A DNA stretch of 64,000 bases, taken from Heterocephalus glaber. Lineage: Eukaryota; Chordata; Mammalia; Rodentia; Bathyergidae. Of this stretch, positions 49,336-62,021 are shown piece by piece (positions within the stretch are counted from its first letter, which is position 1; each line of letters starts with the position of its first letter). A model generated the notes under the pieces. That model had not been told where the DNA came from and made no database searches. It was given only the letters and a program-made list of their open reading frames with translations. The position numbers were made by a program, and so were the translations under genes. Where the stretch lies: NCBI RefSeq assembly GCF_000247695.1, contig NW_004624805.1:6090735-6154734 (forward strand), read 5' to 3'.

Positions 49336-49539
49336 ATGTATTTTGTTTGTTTGTTTATTTACTTATTTATTTTTTGCTGTACTGGGGATCCAGTCCAAGG
49401 CCTTGCCCCGAGCTGTGTTCTTGACGAGATAAGGGTCTTGCTAAGTCACTAAGTTACCCAAATTGGGCTCAAACCTGCCATCTTTCTGCTTCAGGCTCTC
49501 AGAGTCCTTGAATTACAGGTGTCCCACACCATGTTTGGC
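49336..49539 (-). mobile_element. B1-ID dimeric SINE
   Basis: Diverged reverse-strand B1-ID dimer. A perfect TACCAGTGA duplication at 49327-49335 and 49540-49548 supports the boundaries. Confidence 0.85.
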
Positions 49540-49934
49540 TACCAGTGAGTTTTATACTTTCCTGTTACAAAGTAACATCCTTTTTTCCCATAATGCTGTC
49601 ATCTCTAAAAGATTTATCTCAGGACAAATCATAGATTCACTCTGAAAGAGGATTTCTGACTGTATTCACCACTTTTCAGCCCTATCCACAAATTCTGCAG
49701 AGTCTGGTTCAAAGTGTACTTTTAAGTCTTTCATCCTGTCAATCAGTTCTTAAAAACTAATGAGCAAGTGTTGCATTTTTATTTTCAAGAAATAAGTTTA
49801 ATAGCTCTGAAACTCTGAGGGATTTAAAAATAGACTTGCAAATTATTTTTCAAAGTTTTTAAAGTGTGATGAGTTTCAATAGATAGTACAAGTTATTTTC
49901 AGAGAAAACAAAGTCACATAATGAGAGTAACAAC

Positions 49935-50150
49935 GGCAGCAAGAGGCAATATTTATGGAACTCTTAGTGCCAGGCACTGTTCTAGAGCTTTTATAGGTAT
50001 CACTTCATTTAAAACTCAGCCTGAACCTCACTCTGATTATCAACTTGTAGGTGAGAATTGTGAGCTCAAGGTTATACAGCTACTAAGTGAAGGAGCCAAG
50101 AACCCAGCCAGTCTCTTGATGATGACTTCAGTTGTGGATATGCGGAGTTA
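49935..50150 (+). repeat. MIR SINE
   Basis: Classic MIR core: ctcttagtgccaggcactgttctagagctt, gtgagaattgtgagctcaag and gttatacagctactaagtga. Confidence 0.85.
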
Positions 50151-52626
50151 AAACGCAGGCCTGGCCCTAGGCTTCATGATTATGCCTCAACCCTGGCTTC
50201 CTAATGAGCAGGAGAGGGGCTCCTGGGACCTGAGGACTGGTTGCTACACACTCAGGAAGCCAGACTTTCACCTGCAGAAGTTGCCCACTGTGGTCTTGTA
50301 TCTGCAAACAGACCAGAAGTTGGGCCAGCTGGAGTCATCGGCTGATCTTGGGAAGCATTAATTTCCTGGTATCTGTGGGCTTCTTGGCAGGAATTTATAT
50401 CTGGTTGCTTTGGATGTTATTTACTTCAGGATTTCTCCCTTTAATATAATAGTGGCTGGGGCAATTTCTTGGATGGGTTAAATACTAATTTGTGTTGTCT
50501 CGGAGAACTTCTGAGTGAGCCTCCATCGAAGAAGCATCCATTCCCTTCCAGGCACTGTGCTGGAGTTTTGCTACACAATGGTTTCAAAGTTCTGTCCTTG
50601 ACTTTCAAGATTACAATGTAGAAAGAAACAGGTAAGTGGATAGGTAACTAATATAGTGTGTCAGGATCATTTATACGCAGACAGAAGAGTTCCAAAAGGA
50701 ATGATTTGGAGTTAGAGTAGGATGGGGTGGAAGGGAGTTTTGGGCAGGCTTCATGCATTGAAAATGGATATCAGATTACCCTCTCTCTTTTCCCCTGCAC
50801 CCTTCCCCACTTCCTTCTTTCCAAATTTCCTTCTATTTGTCCTTATGTTTTCTTTCTTTCCTTCCTTTAAAACACTTGCTTTCTGATCATCACAAGATGC
50901 ATTATTGACAGTAAACGAGGAAGAAAAAAAAATGTTCACCAGGATTCAAGATCTTTACTGAGGATTGAAAGTTCTCCGTTTAAAATCAAACATTATTGCT
51001 GTCATCGGCTCCTAGGTCCCAGAAAGGTCTCAAAACCTCGTGGCCTTGAACCACAACATTCCATCCCTCCACTCACAGATCTGTTAGTTTCTTAATGAAC
51101 ACTTGCATTATATTGTTACAAAATCCATATCTGTGCAACGAAAAAACCAGAGAATAAGAGAAGCAAAACAAATTTTTCCCTCAAAATAAAGGAAAATGCA
51201 TTATACAGTATTCTTATTATCCAGAGATTATCTGTTTTAATAATATTTTGAGGTCCGGGGATTTAGTTCAGTGGTTTCACCGCCTGCTGCGCAAGCGCAA
51301 GGACCCGAGTTTGATCCCCGGTACCAAAAAAAAAAATTTTTTTTTGATTATTCTTAAAGATAATTTACATATATATATACTTATCCAAAGTGAGCTAGAA
51401 CATTGCAAATGTTTAATAATCTGTCTTTCTATGGTAATGATCTTCACTTTCATAAATCAAGAAGCTTTAAATCTTATCTTGTAATCTATTCATTTTCAAA
51501 TTCATCAGTTACTCCTGAAATGCCCTTTAGCACTAGTCTATCCAAACTAGAGTCAAATCCAAAGCCACCTATGGAATCCACTTGTCTCTCATTTCTTATC
51601 TAATTAGCATCATTCCTCATTTTCTTTGCGATGACTCACTTTCTTAATTTGTCTGGATGTATTCTGGAGCAGTCATTTGATTTTTTCCATCCCATTTATT
51701 TTCTCTATACTGAAAATTAGGTCTAAAAGTTTGCTGGATTTACATTACACATAGAATATGCCACACGTGATGCTTTTAATTTTACTGCAGGAGACACAAT
51801 ATTTGATGATCCCACCGTAAATGAAACTAAGCCGTCACAGGATTAGGGTGATGAAAATCTGATATTTCCTCGTGTACTTACCTGTGTCTCCTGTGGCTAG
51901 AAAGAGGTCTTTGATAGTACTTTGCACTCTGAATGTTGGAGTCTCCACTATTCGTGCAATTAATGCTTTTCACACTAGTTGATTGTCCTCACCTGGGACA
52001 ATAATTTCATTAGGGTTAGACAAAGATAATCTAATTCAGTTCATTTTTTTCTCTCTTCATAGGTAGCATTCTTGTGTAAGGTAAGGTTTTCTTTCATCAT
52101 ACTGGGGCTTCTTGGTTGCTCTGATGGATAGTCATCCTGAAAACCCAACATGAGTATTTAGTTTTTCCCACTAGAATTGTTTTTAATATAAAAGCTCACC
52201 TAATAACTGGATAAAATGATGGCACATTACTGTAAATGTGTTGGGTGAGCTTTCTTTTTTGGGGGTATAGTTAGATAGTCATGAATTTTCACTGTTTCAG
52301 TCTTTAAAAATCAGTTTGCTTTACATCCCTGTAACATTTTTGCTCTATGAAGTTATAGGTGAACAACTCAGAATCAGTTGTCTTACACTGAAGTGTTGTT
52401 TACAAGAAGCAGATAAAGCTAATTCTGTAATTTTATAAACATTTTTAAAAAGTTGACAAAAAAGTGAAAATTCCTTTCATTACGCATGATGAGCCACTCA
52501 GCTCAGAGAAAGCCTCCGTCAGCTGTGCTTGGTCAGCCTCAGGCTGTCCACGTGACTGAAGACTACTCCTGAAAAATGAGCTTGTGAAGACTGAAAGGAA
52601 AGCACAGTTTCAGGAATCGTTCACCT
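50151..52626. other. Intergenic DNA without supported genes
   Basis: Contains one ID SINE. Otherwise no repeat, gene or RNA was recognised. Confidence 0.5.
51252..51336 (+). mobile_element. ID SINE
   Basis: gtccggggatttagttcagtg, then gtttgatccccggtacc and an A-tail. CpG-rich internal sequence (ctgcgcaagcgc) suggests a young copy. No clear duplication was identified. Confidence 0.9.
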
Positions 52627-52825
52627 GAGCCAGACATGGTGGTGCACACTTGTAATCCCTGCGCTCTAGAAGGCTGAAATAGGATCACAAGTTCATCCCC
52701 AGCCTGGGCGACTTATTGAGACCTTGTCTCAAAATAAAAATAAAAAAGGAGCCAATCACATAGTTTAGTGTAAAAGCTGTAGGTTTGATCCCTAGTACTA
52801 AAAAAAAAAAAAAAAAAAAAAAAAA
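52627..52825 (+). mobile_element. B1-ID dimeric SINE
   Basis: A 7SL monomer (gccagacatggtggtgcaca ... gaccttgtctcaaaat) is followed by a decayed ID part (ggtttgatccctagtact) and a 25-A tail. Confidence 0.9.
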
Positions 52826-53534
52826 TTGTTTACTTGTACCATCATCAAGACAAGATGTTCCATGTGGAGAATTCTTTTTTACTTACAATGCATACACTGA
52901 ACATTAGAATTTTCCTCGTGTTAAAAAATGAGTGGTTAGATACCTTATTACAGGCTTCCTTGCATAGTTCATTACACAGCTCATAAACTAGAAAAAGGTT
53001 GATATTTGTTAGGTCACTCTTCTGCCCTCTGAAAATGACAGTAACAAGTGCATCTGAACACATGTGTGCTCACACACACACGTACAGACACACATTGGAA
53101 AGTATGTTATTAAAATGTAGGGTGATCAACTGTTTAACTTTAGTGCTAAAAGTCACATGTCCCAGTAAACCCTTTAGTTTGGGGCAAGATGAGGTGCTTG
53201 GTCACCCCCAGATTGCTAGACAAGGAAAAAAAAGTGTGTTCCCTCCATGTTAACAGGTTTCTGATGAATCTTCCTGTAGTTGATCCAGAAATTAAAATAG
53301 ATCTTTAATGTATACACTAGTTGATATACCAAACTGATAGGAAAACAATTTTTTAAGTACATAAGTGTATGAATTTTAAGAAGTTTGTAGGAATGAATTA
53401 AAATTCCCCCAAAGTGCCAGTATAAAAGGGCACAAGAATCTTATTGCCTATTTTTTCTTCCAGTGAGCTAATTTGATTGACAGTATTTCTGAATATTTCA
53501 ACCAAAGTTTAGAAAGTGGAATGGAAGAAGAAGT

Positions 53535-53925
53535 ATGTTTGTTAGTTTTCTATCATTATAGCAAATACCTGTGATAACTTATAAAGAGAGAAGTCTTATT
53601 GGGCTCATGGTTCTGGAGGGTATGGTCCATGTTTAGGAAGATCTATTGCTTTGGCCTTGGTGGGGGTTGGGGGTGCCAGTGGCAATGGTGGGGTGCCAGT
53701 GGCAGAGCAAAACTGCTCATCTTGTGTCTAGGAGCAAATGCAGCAAAAGAAAGGGGCTGGAGCCCCACTGACCCCTCCAAGGACACTCTTTCAATGACTT
53801 AAAGACCTCCTACTAGGTCCAAATGCTTAATGTGTCCACTACCTTCCAACAGTACCATGCTGGGGGACCAAGCCTTTAACACTGGGCACTGGGAAGCCAC
53901 GTAATATACAAACTATAGCAAGGAA
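53535..53925 (-). mobile_element. MaLR-type solo LTR
   Basis: gttagttttctatcattata, acttataaagagagaagtct and ggctcatggttctggaggg mark the reversed 3' part. cctactaggtccaaatgctt and taacactgggcactgggaag mark the 5' part. No internal genes. Confidence 0.7.
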
Positions 53926-54884
53926 CAATACGTTCAGGTTAATCTTCACAACAAAATATTTATACTAAGTACTATTTATTTAGAAATGTTTCACTCAATG
54001 TTAAGAGCGACCTGGACAAGCTATAGCATCAATGTTTCCACATCTAGTCAAGGCTATAATTAACCCATGTAATGGGATTCTACCTTATATATTTTTATAT
54101 ACCTTTTATTTTGTTTTGCCTAAAATTCTCATGCTTTCTATTTCTGGTTGATGATAGAAGTTATAAATAGCTAGAAATCATCTTTGATAAAGATTAGAGA
54201 TTGTTTTTACATTTTCTTTTAGTATTTTAATTCTAGAAGCTTTTGATTTCTCTTTAAAGTTTGTATTTTCACACTTGTGGTTGCACTGGTGGCTCTCCTC
54301 CAATTCTTTGATGCATAGATTTAAGAGTATTAATCAAGCCAGACTTCAAGAAGAAATTTTTCCTCTCAGAGAAAACAATTCATATTTTGTAATATAAGTC
54401 TTCATATCTTAAAAATTGTAGCACTTATGAAACTGCTGATATATGTGAAGCACAAACAATATTAAAAAGTAACTTCTTTTTGCAGATTCTTAATAAAATT
54501 GATGTCTCAAAATAAAACTACTGGTTTTATTTATCAGTTTAACAGACATGGTAGGATCCCTACGTGGTTCTGCAGATACTGCATTTTCTTGCTAGAATTT
54601 ATTATTAAACCCCCACTCTTCACCCTCAGGATGAGAGACGAGCCTAATCCTAGGAAGATGAGGCATTTGTCCTGTGAGCCCATGAAAGAAAGGTGATGCA
54701 TTAAAGTACGTATTTTAACTTTAGCTTCCTTCTGCTTTGGCATTTGGTGGGTAGTTTAGTAAGATAGAAATATTTTCTTTGGGTGTTCAGTAGTTTTGAG
54801 ATTGAAAGAGGTAAAAGAATTTAAAGGGTGTTTGCTTCTTGATGCTAGTACAGAAGAATCAAAATGCTTTGTTCTCACACTTTA

Positions 54885-55012
54885 ATGCCTTTGCATTTCA
54901 CCTGAAAGATCTTGTTAAAGTCAGGTTCTGATACTGCATGGCCCAAGATTCTGCATTCCTAGCAAGCTCCTGGGAGGTGATGATGGTGACCACACTTTGA
55001 ATAGCAAGGTTG
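54885..55012 (-). mobile_element. MER5-type hAT (Charlie) fragment
   Basis: The minus strand reads cttgctattcaaagtgtggt, then caccatcatcacctcccagg and aggaatgcagaatcttgggcc, the typical MER5A layout. Confidence 0.75.
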
Positions 55013-55857
55013 GAAAGAACTCAGTTTAGCTTTCCTCTGCTTAACCTAGAAATGTAAATAGCACCCAATGAGATATTTCATCATAGAGAAAGCTTGGGAC
55101 ATGGCTGGGGAAGGGGAAAAACTACCTTTCTGGTATTATTTAGTATAGAGAAATTTTTATAAAACTAACATAGTAAACTATTTCTATAGCTCAATGACTG
55201 GACTAAGGATCTGAAGACTACATAGAGTGGAAGTTTACTGAGTGTTGTATTATGAGTCTTTAATCTGTATAATTAGATTAAGTCTTCTTTTACCTCCTTC
55301 ACTTTAATGAAATTTTTATTTCTCCATTTCATATCATGAAACTACCAAATGAAGTGTCATATATAGAAATTTGATATCACACATACCATAAACCAAATAA
55401 ATTTTTATATTAAAGTTGACATTTACATATTTTGGGCCAGGTTCCAGTATCCTGTTTCATGTAGCGAATACGTCAATTTGTGATCTTTTAGTAATGGTTT
55501 AGGCAAGATAGTAGTTTACTCCTTTCTCATAGTCGGGAAGCCCACCTGACGTTCCTAGTTGTCAAAGATCAGTCGAGGGACCCAGATTGTCATGATGCTT
55601 CTTCAGTACTTGCCTCACCCACATTCTAGCCAATGGAAAAGGGGAGCGGGAGATAGGAATGCATGCCATCCTCAGCTTCACTGCTGCTTTAATGGGCCTT
55701 CCTGGCAGTTACCCACAGTGTCTCTGTTTGCATCCCTCAGATCACGTTTGATCACACGGCCACACCTTGTTACGGCAAAGGCTGAAAACTCATCTTTGTT
55801 CTAGATGGCCAGGTGCCCATCTAAAAATCGAGGACACCATCACTACGGAAGACTGCT

Positions 55858-56022
55858 GTGAGCTACACAGCTTATAAATAAAGTTTTGTTAGTACATAAC
55901 CACACCCACTCACTTATGTAATATCTTTGGCTGCATCTGCAATACACTGAAATTGCAAAAGAGCTCAAAGCCTAAAATATTTTCTGTCTTTATAAAAATT
56001 AGTTGTTGATCCCTGCTTTGAA
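55858..56022 (+). mobile_element. hAT-type DNA transposon fragment
   Basis: ataaataaagttttgttagt, cataaccacacccactcact and aaagcctaaaatattttctg then gttgatccctgct match a widespread mammalian hAT/Charlie-type repeat end. Confidence 0.6.
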
Positions 56023-56208
56023 AGGAGAGAGATCTTGCAGCCTCTGTCACATTTCCTAGGCCAAATTCCTTTACAAAATTCAGCAACTTCCATAAAATGC
56101 TAAGTAATAGGGTCTCCGTAAGAGTTGCATTTATCCTGGTACAGGATGTTAGGGATATCATTTAAATATGTTACCAAGATGTTTGCAAATATTACTGTCT
56201 TTTCTTTG

Positions 56209-56345
56209 AGGAAGGAAGATCCCAAGTTCAACCCCACCCTGGACAACTTATCTAGACCCTGTCTCAAAATGAAAAATAAATAGCTGAGTAAAAAGCCCAG
56301 TCTGAAGACTCCGGGTTCAATTCCTAATGCCATATATACACAAAA
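56209..56345 (+). mobile_element. 5'-truncated B1-ID dimeric SINE
   Basis: Starts within the 7SL part (caagttcaaccccaccctgg, gaccctgtctcaaaatg) and ends with the ID portion (ggttcaattcctaatgcc). Confidence 0.82.
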
Positions 56346-56802
56346 AGTTATAATTGTTACACAGTTTGGGTCATGTATCAGTTGGGATTTAATCAGTGCA
56401 AAGTCTACTCTAGATAGACAGAAAGGTGTTTATTATGGGACATTAAATGATGGAGAAAATTATTAAGAGCTCAAGAGTGAGGAAAAGGAGGTGCTAAACA
56501 AGTCAATCATTTACCAGTTTTCAGAAATGACTCTAAGTACACCCCAAGCACTTCTATTCCTTCCCTGGAGCTAGTTCCAGAACTGGTGTGCCAATAGTCA
56601 GGAAGTGCCATGACTAGCAGGCCACCACTGCTGCTGGTTCCAGAGCCATGATCCATATGGGCAGCATCGAAGGCCCACACCATGCCTGTGATGCCCATGG
56701 GACTTGTGCGTAGACCCTGAAATATCTGCTCATGCTGGCACAAAAAGATTGAAATGTATCTGTGCAGGGACTCACTAGGTGAAACGGCAAAACTGCACAA
56801 AA

Positions 56803-56972
56803 TGTTGTGGTTTGGATCTCAAATGTCTCCCGAAGTCCCATAAGTTAAAGGTGTGGTCCCAAACCTGTGGTGCTATTAGAAGATGGTGAAACCTTAGGAG
56901 GTGGGGCTTGGTGCAAAGAAGTTAGGTCATCAAAGGGCTGTGCCCTTGAGGAAGTTATTGGGATCCTGGGGT

Positions 56973-57027
<55 letters not shown>

Positions 57028-57222
57028 ACTTCCTAGCTACCATGAGGTAAACAGATTTCCTCTACGACCTCACCATGAAATGTTGCCTGGGCAAAGGCTC
57101 AAAAATAACAGGGCTAAATAACCATGGACTGACACGTTTGAAACCGTGAGCCAATATAAACCTTTCCTCTATTTAAGTTGTTTATTTTAGATGTTTTTTG
57201 CAGTGATAGAAAGCTGACTAAC
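56803..57222 (+). mobile_element. MaLR-type solo LTR with internal TC tract
   Basis: Starts tgttgtggtttggatctcaa, continues with ggaggtggggcttggtgc, gggctgtgcccttgagg, a (TC)n tract (56974-57020) and gtgagccaatataaacct, and ends gaaagctgactaac. Confidence 0.8.
56974..57020. repeat. (TC)n tract within MaLR LTR
   Basis: About 22 TC units inside the LTR at 56803-57222, at a place where related LTRs have a short ctctctc run. Confidence 0.95.
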
Positions 57223-57544
57223 CCGCAAGCCCTCTACCCTACCTCTACATGCCAGATCTCATAGCAATGTATCTGGTTCATTAAATTAAGTCTAAATTTG
57301 TATATAAAAATCTAATTTGTTCAGATTCTAAGTGGCAAAGGAGTTTGTGAAATGTAGAAATTAGTTTTCCAGCCTCTGTGGTCTAAGAAGACAGACTAGG
57401 ATGAAGACAGAAAAGGATGAAATAGATGATGGACACCTGTACTTCCATTATGAACTTAATGTCTGCATGTATGAGGATGCCTTTCTTTTCTTGATTCTGA
57501 CAAGACAGTATGTCACTTATCCAAACGGTCTCTCAAGCGGGAGT

Positions 57545-57636
57545 TGGGGAAGGGAATTGAAATGTGTTATGTACACGTACCAGTCCCCTACAGAGAATGT
57601 AATCATTATGTACTGCAGACGTGTCCTAATAAAAGC
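57545..57636 (+). mobile_element. L1-like 3' terminal module
   Basis: Shares gaatgtaatcattatgtactgca and the trailing cctaataaaa with the L1 end at 63750-63810. Possibly more of the element lies upstream from about 57375. Confidence 0.6.
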
Positions 57637-58164
57637 CCCTCCAAAATATTTCTCTCCATTTCGTCCAACCATGAAAACATGAAAGTTTTACATTTTCAGA
57701 AGGAAACCAAAATCAGTCTTAGATTTGAAATCTTTTTTTTAATCATTGGATTGGTGTCTTCATGCTTTTTTTTTTTTAGCCCAAACCCCCTCTCTTCTAA
57801 CAAAATATCCCTAGCAAATAGTACACACAGTGAACACATAAGTAACTGGGGCACAGGCCGTGTGGCAGAAATAGTGGGTACTTTGTGTGCTCCGGGTGCT
57901 TCTTTATGTAACATCAGCAGGCACTGCGCTGACTACATTCTGGCCAGTGAAACCTGCCACTCATAAGCCCCGAGTCCTCTGTGTACCCTCCATCCCTCCA
58001 CTTCTGCCTTCCCTTCTGAGGCATGGAGTGGGTGGAATCTGTAAGGATCAAGGGGCATCTCTGGCAGCTCTGCCCGTATTTACCAGATGAAGGAGAAGGC
58101 CTTTTGACCCACACTGGTGGTTTTCTTTACTTTCCTTATAACACTCACTGAAATCATCCTTTTT

Positions 58165-58272
58165 ATGATTCCTTTTCTCCACTAGCATACAAGCTCTTGA
58201 GAGCAGTGGTTTCCTTAACACTACTGTATCCTCAGCAAATAGGATATTGCTGGTATATAATAGGCACTCCAT
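58165..58272 (+). repeat. MIR3/L2-type 3' end
   Basis: ctccactagcatacaagctc, ttgagagcagtggtttcctt, tgtatcctcagcaaatagga and gtatataataggcactcc. Confidence 0.6.
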
Positions 58273-58550
58273 TTTTTTAGGTTTCCCTGGAGACTTATTC
58301 TTAAAAATTGCCAAAGACTCACTCTTCTTTCAGCTGTGTTCTTGCTATTATGCAGGAGCCCACTGCTGAGGTGTGTTCTCCATTCTTTTGAGTAGGTCTC
58401 TCTCTCTCTTCCAGTGATTCTGCCCTTGGGCTTCTCAGGATTTTCACCCTTTAGTGAAACAGGAAGACTACATGGGGCTGGAGTAAAGTATTTCCCTTCC
58501 TCCTGGTTCCTGAGGCCCTGGTAAACCTCAAGTGATGCTCTTACAAAGTA

Positions 58551-58869
58551 CAGTAGTGTCCTCTTCTCCCTGGAAGATATTTTCTAAGATCCCCAGTGGA
58601 AGCTGGAAGCCATCTGATAGTGCCAAACCCCATATTTACTGTTTTTCCTATACATGCAGACCTCTAATACAGTTTATTTAGAAAGTAGACACAGCAAGAG
58701 ATCAACAATAGTAATAACAAAATGGAACAACTCTAAAAATGCTCCCATGAAAGTTATTTTAAAATTATGAATTCTTTCTGAAATTTTCAATTTAATACTT
58801 TTAGATTGCAGCTGACTGTGAGTGACTGAAACCATGGAGTGCCAGATCACAGATAAGAGGGGTCTACTA
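58551..58869 (+). mobile_element. Tigger-like non-autonomous DNA transposon
   Basis: Begins TA-cagtagtgtcctcttctccctgg and ends cagataagaggggtctact, decayed inverted ends typical of the pogo/Tigger group. Internal phrases (taagatccccagtgga, agacacagcaagagatcaaca) fit the same family. About 319 bp, no coding capacity. Confidence 0.75.
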
Positions 58870-59529
58870 AGGTTTCTCTACAGTGCAGGCCTTGTTAAAA
58901 ACAGAATGCCCTACACATCTCAGGATGGCTGCTTCCCTCACACCTTGATGGAAGCAGGAAGGGGTTTTCCTCTTGACTCTGAGAACACGGTACAATTCCT
59001 GAGAGTTCTCTTCATTCCCCTTAAGACTGGGTCATCCTGGAGTTTTTAACTCTCACCCTTGTTCACACAGAGCCTCAGCAATTCATTTATAATTTAGGCT
59101 CTCCCACTCCGGTACTGATTCCTATGAGTTTCTTTCTCAGTGTGTTGTGATTCTCTGTATCCACCTCACCATCACCCCAATTTGCCTGGTGATCTCAGTT
59201 GTCTGATGAGTCTAAGAAGAGAGCTATTGATTTCCATTTTGTTCAGCTTTTTATGTGATGAGAAAGGCGAAGTCCGAGCTCCATGTATGCTGGACTGAAA
59301 TTGGATATCCTTCAATAAATTTTATAAATAGGTGAATAAATGCTGTCAGGATAGTGCAGCTGCCAGCGGTTTCTCTGAACTTATTTGCTCTGATTTTGAA
59401 GATCTGAACTTCATTTTAATCAATCACAACATAATTTGTATGGGAAGAGATGAATTTTTATACCAGAAAGTAGTACTTCTAAACTATAATGATGATTTGC
59501 AGTGATTGAATGTTTTACTACAATGGGTT

Positions 59530-59705
59530 GTAAGCTATATATATTTATATAATGATATAGATATATATAGTTATATTGTTGTACATGTTTTATTGTTACA
59601 TATGTTGTATATATGTTGTATGGTTGTGTGTATTGTATATATGTGTTATAATGTCATAGGTTTGTATACATACGTATTATGTTGTCATATACGTTATGTT
59701 ACCCA
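59530..59705. repeat. Degenerate TATAT/TGTAT low-complexity tract
   Basis: About 175 bases of imperfect tatata, tgttgtata and catatgt units without coding signs. Confidence 0.8.
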
Positions 59706-59849
59706 TTAGTCAGTAGCCTCCCAAATTGAAACAACATTGTCGAGGTGTGCGATGTGGGCTAACTGGCACTGACAGATGCGTCCTTACGTCACTGATCCTG
59801 ACATGGCAGAAGTGTTCGCTCCCTTCTCATCTCCCATCTCATCTTCCAA

Positions 59850-60178
59850 AGATCCCTGTGTGAAAGGCTGGGTCCCCAGAGCGGCTCTGTGGGAAGTGGT
59901 GGGACCTGTGGCAGGTGAAGCCTCCTGGGGGGGTCTCTGGGTCCCCGGGGGCACGCCCTAAGGGAACTGTGGGACCCAGTCTCTTCCTCTCTGCTTTGCT
60001 CCCTGGCTCTGAAGTGAGCAGCTTGGGTCTGCCACACACTCCCACAATGCACTGCTGCCCACAGGGCCCAAAGCAAGAAGGCCAAAGCCTTCCAAACTCT
60101 GAGGCAAAATAAACCTTTTCTCTTTATATGTTGGCTATCCAGGTATTTGTTCAAGTGATGGAAAACTGATTCACACAG
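59850..60178 (+). mobile_element. MaLR-type solo LTR
   Basis: Same family as 56803-57222: ggctgggtccccagagcgg, gggggcacgccctaaggg, caaaataaaccttttctct and a close at gatggaaaactgattcac. Confidence 0.75.
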
Positions 60179-60649
60179 TGGGCAACAGATGGGGTAGGGG
60201 CCTGAATTCTTGCTGTGTTGTTGTCTGTATCCAGTGCTTGAAGTTGGGTCAGTTCCTTGTCCCCAGTTCAATCTGCAAGAAAGTAATCCTGAGAAAGCAA
60301 GTGTTTGCTTGTAAGTATCTAACGCAGAACTCAGTTAGGAAACTGAGTCTCCAGCTGTGTGGCAAGGTAAGGGTCAATGAGCAGTCTTCAACCTGGCGTG
60401 ACTCCGAGTGTGTGAAGTAGTTGTGCCAATAGTGCGCTTTGAAGTCTCGTGAAAAGCAAAGCACAGGTGATACCATTATCAGCAACTTCCTGTGCTTGAA
60501 GTACAAGCTCAGATGACAGTCTTGCGTTAAATACTCAGAAGTCACAGCAGAAAGTAAATCCTTTGTGATTTTGTTGAGTTTTAAAGAATAGTCGGTATGT
60601 AATCCTGATACTGACTGTCTGGTTAGGGAGGACCATGTTCCAACTGAAA

Positions 60650-60661
60650 CGTGTGTGTGTG

Positions 60662-60696
<35 letters not shown>
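60650..60696. repeat. (GT)n microsatellite
   Basis: gtgtgtgtgcat followed by about 17 GT units. Confidence 0.95.
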
Positions 60697-61427
60697 AGAG
60701 GTCACATGCGCCAGCTTTACCAGTGTCCCAGTTAAAGAAGTATATATTCTAGCAGCCAAAAGTAAGCGACAAGGAATTTTAATATCTTATGTGTATTTCT
60801 CAAGAAACATTAAAGGGGTCCAGTGGTATAATCCGCAACAGTACTTTTAAAAATTCCATCTCCTTTCCACAGTTCTTTCAAATCCCATAATTGTGCCAGA
60901 GTCTCCCCAGACTCCCCCAAATTCCGTCAGTCTCTCTTATATCAATTTAGGCTCGGAGTTCTTTTTGTAGTTTCATTTCTGACTTGCTCATTACCTGGAT
61001 TCTCTGCAAAAGAGAACCCCATACTGACCCAGAAAGCTAAAATCTTTCTCTTTTCTTCTTGTACCTCTGGCCCAGTTGCTCTCTTTGTCCCCTGATTTGT
61101 ATTATGAAAATTCACAACAGCAAGACTGGAAAAGTAAGAATCCCTAGAATGGCAGGGCGGGCTGGAGTTCACACAGACAGGGCGAAGGGAGGTTCGAATG
61201 CTGCGCAGTACAATTCCCTGTTCCCAGCACACACAACCTAAGGGCTCAAGTGACGATAATGTGGGCTGCTGTAACTCCCCAGCAGATGGAAAAGCTCTCA
61301 GTTTAAAAGTACTCACCAAGGTGGATCTGGACAGATGTTCCACCTGAAGGCAGAGTGAACAAATTAATGCTCACAGCGGACTACGAAACTCTAATCTATA
61401 AAGTGAAAAGAGAAGGGAAGGAAACCA

Positions 61428-61545
61428 GAAATTATAGAGCACTTACTCAAGTCTTGTGCTAAGCTCTTTAAACAACGTCATGATATTTAAAACCCTCAGT
61501 AACCCAGGATCAATGTTCTCAGCTTGAGGATCTACAGCCCACAGT
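61428..61545 (+). repeat. MIR SINE
   Basis: ttatagagcacttactcaag, gtgctaagctctttaaacaa and aaccctcagtaacccaggat fit the MIR core. Confidence 0.55.
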
Positions 61546-61644
61546 CTCAGCGGTATATGAGTGGTTAGAGTTTTAAATGCTCCGTTTTGTGTCAAAAATA
61601 ATGTTAAAATGATTAACTTGAGCATATTCTGGATCATCAGGGAG

Positions 61645-62021
61645 ATTACTTTTTATTCATTAAGTTTATCGGTACGTTTTAGGCATACATTATGATCACA
61701 TTCATCATTGGGAATTTTGTACCTTTACATGATATATCTTGGTTCTTGTTTATTCCCATTCCCATTCCCTCCCCTCAACCCTTCTACAAAAGCTTTGTTG
61801 CCATTTATTCCTTCTTTTCTCATTTTTTTCTCTTTTCTTTCCTTTTCCCTGCCTCCCCTCCCTAGTTCCCCTTCCCCTTTGAACATTTTCTTCCTTTTTC
61901 ACAATATCTATTATACATTTTTGTCCTCATTTACACTTTCAGTTTCTCACAGCGGAGAAACAATCTGGTATTTACCTATGTGTGTCCACTTAAGAGTATG
62001 GCCTCAAGGTACATCCACAAG
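61645..62021 (-). mobile_element. Older truncated L1 3' end
   Basis: More diverged copy of the same 3' region. It has the ggtacgttttaggcatacatt module, then a pyrimidine-rich 3' UTR, then tttctcacagcggagaaac and gagtatggcctcaa, parallel to 37340-37400. Confidence 0.85.

Noticed and set aside
56974..57020. TC tract as a splice-related polypyrimidine tract
   Set aside because: It lies inside a solo LTR with no exon next to it, so it is better explained as a microsatellite expansion.
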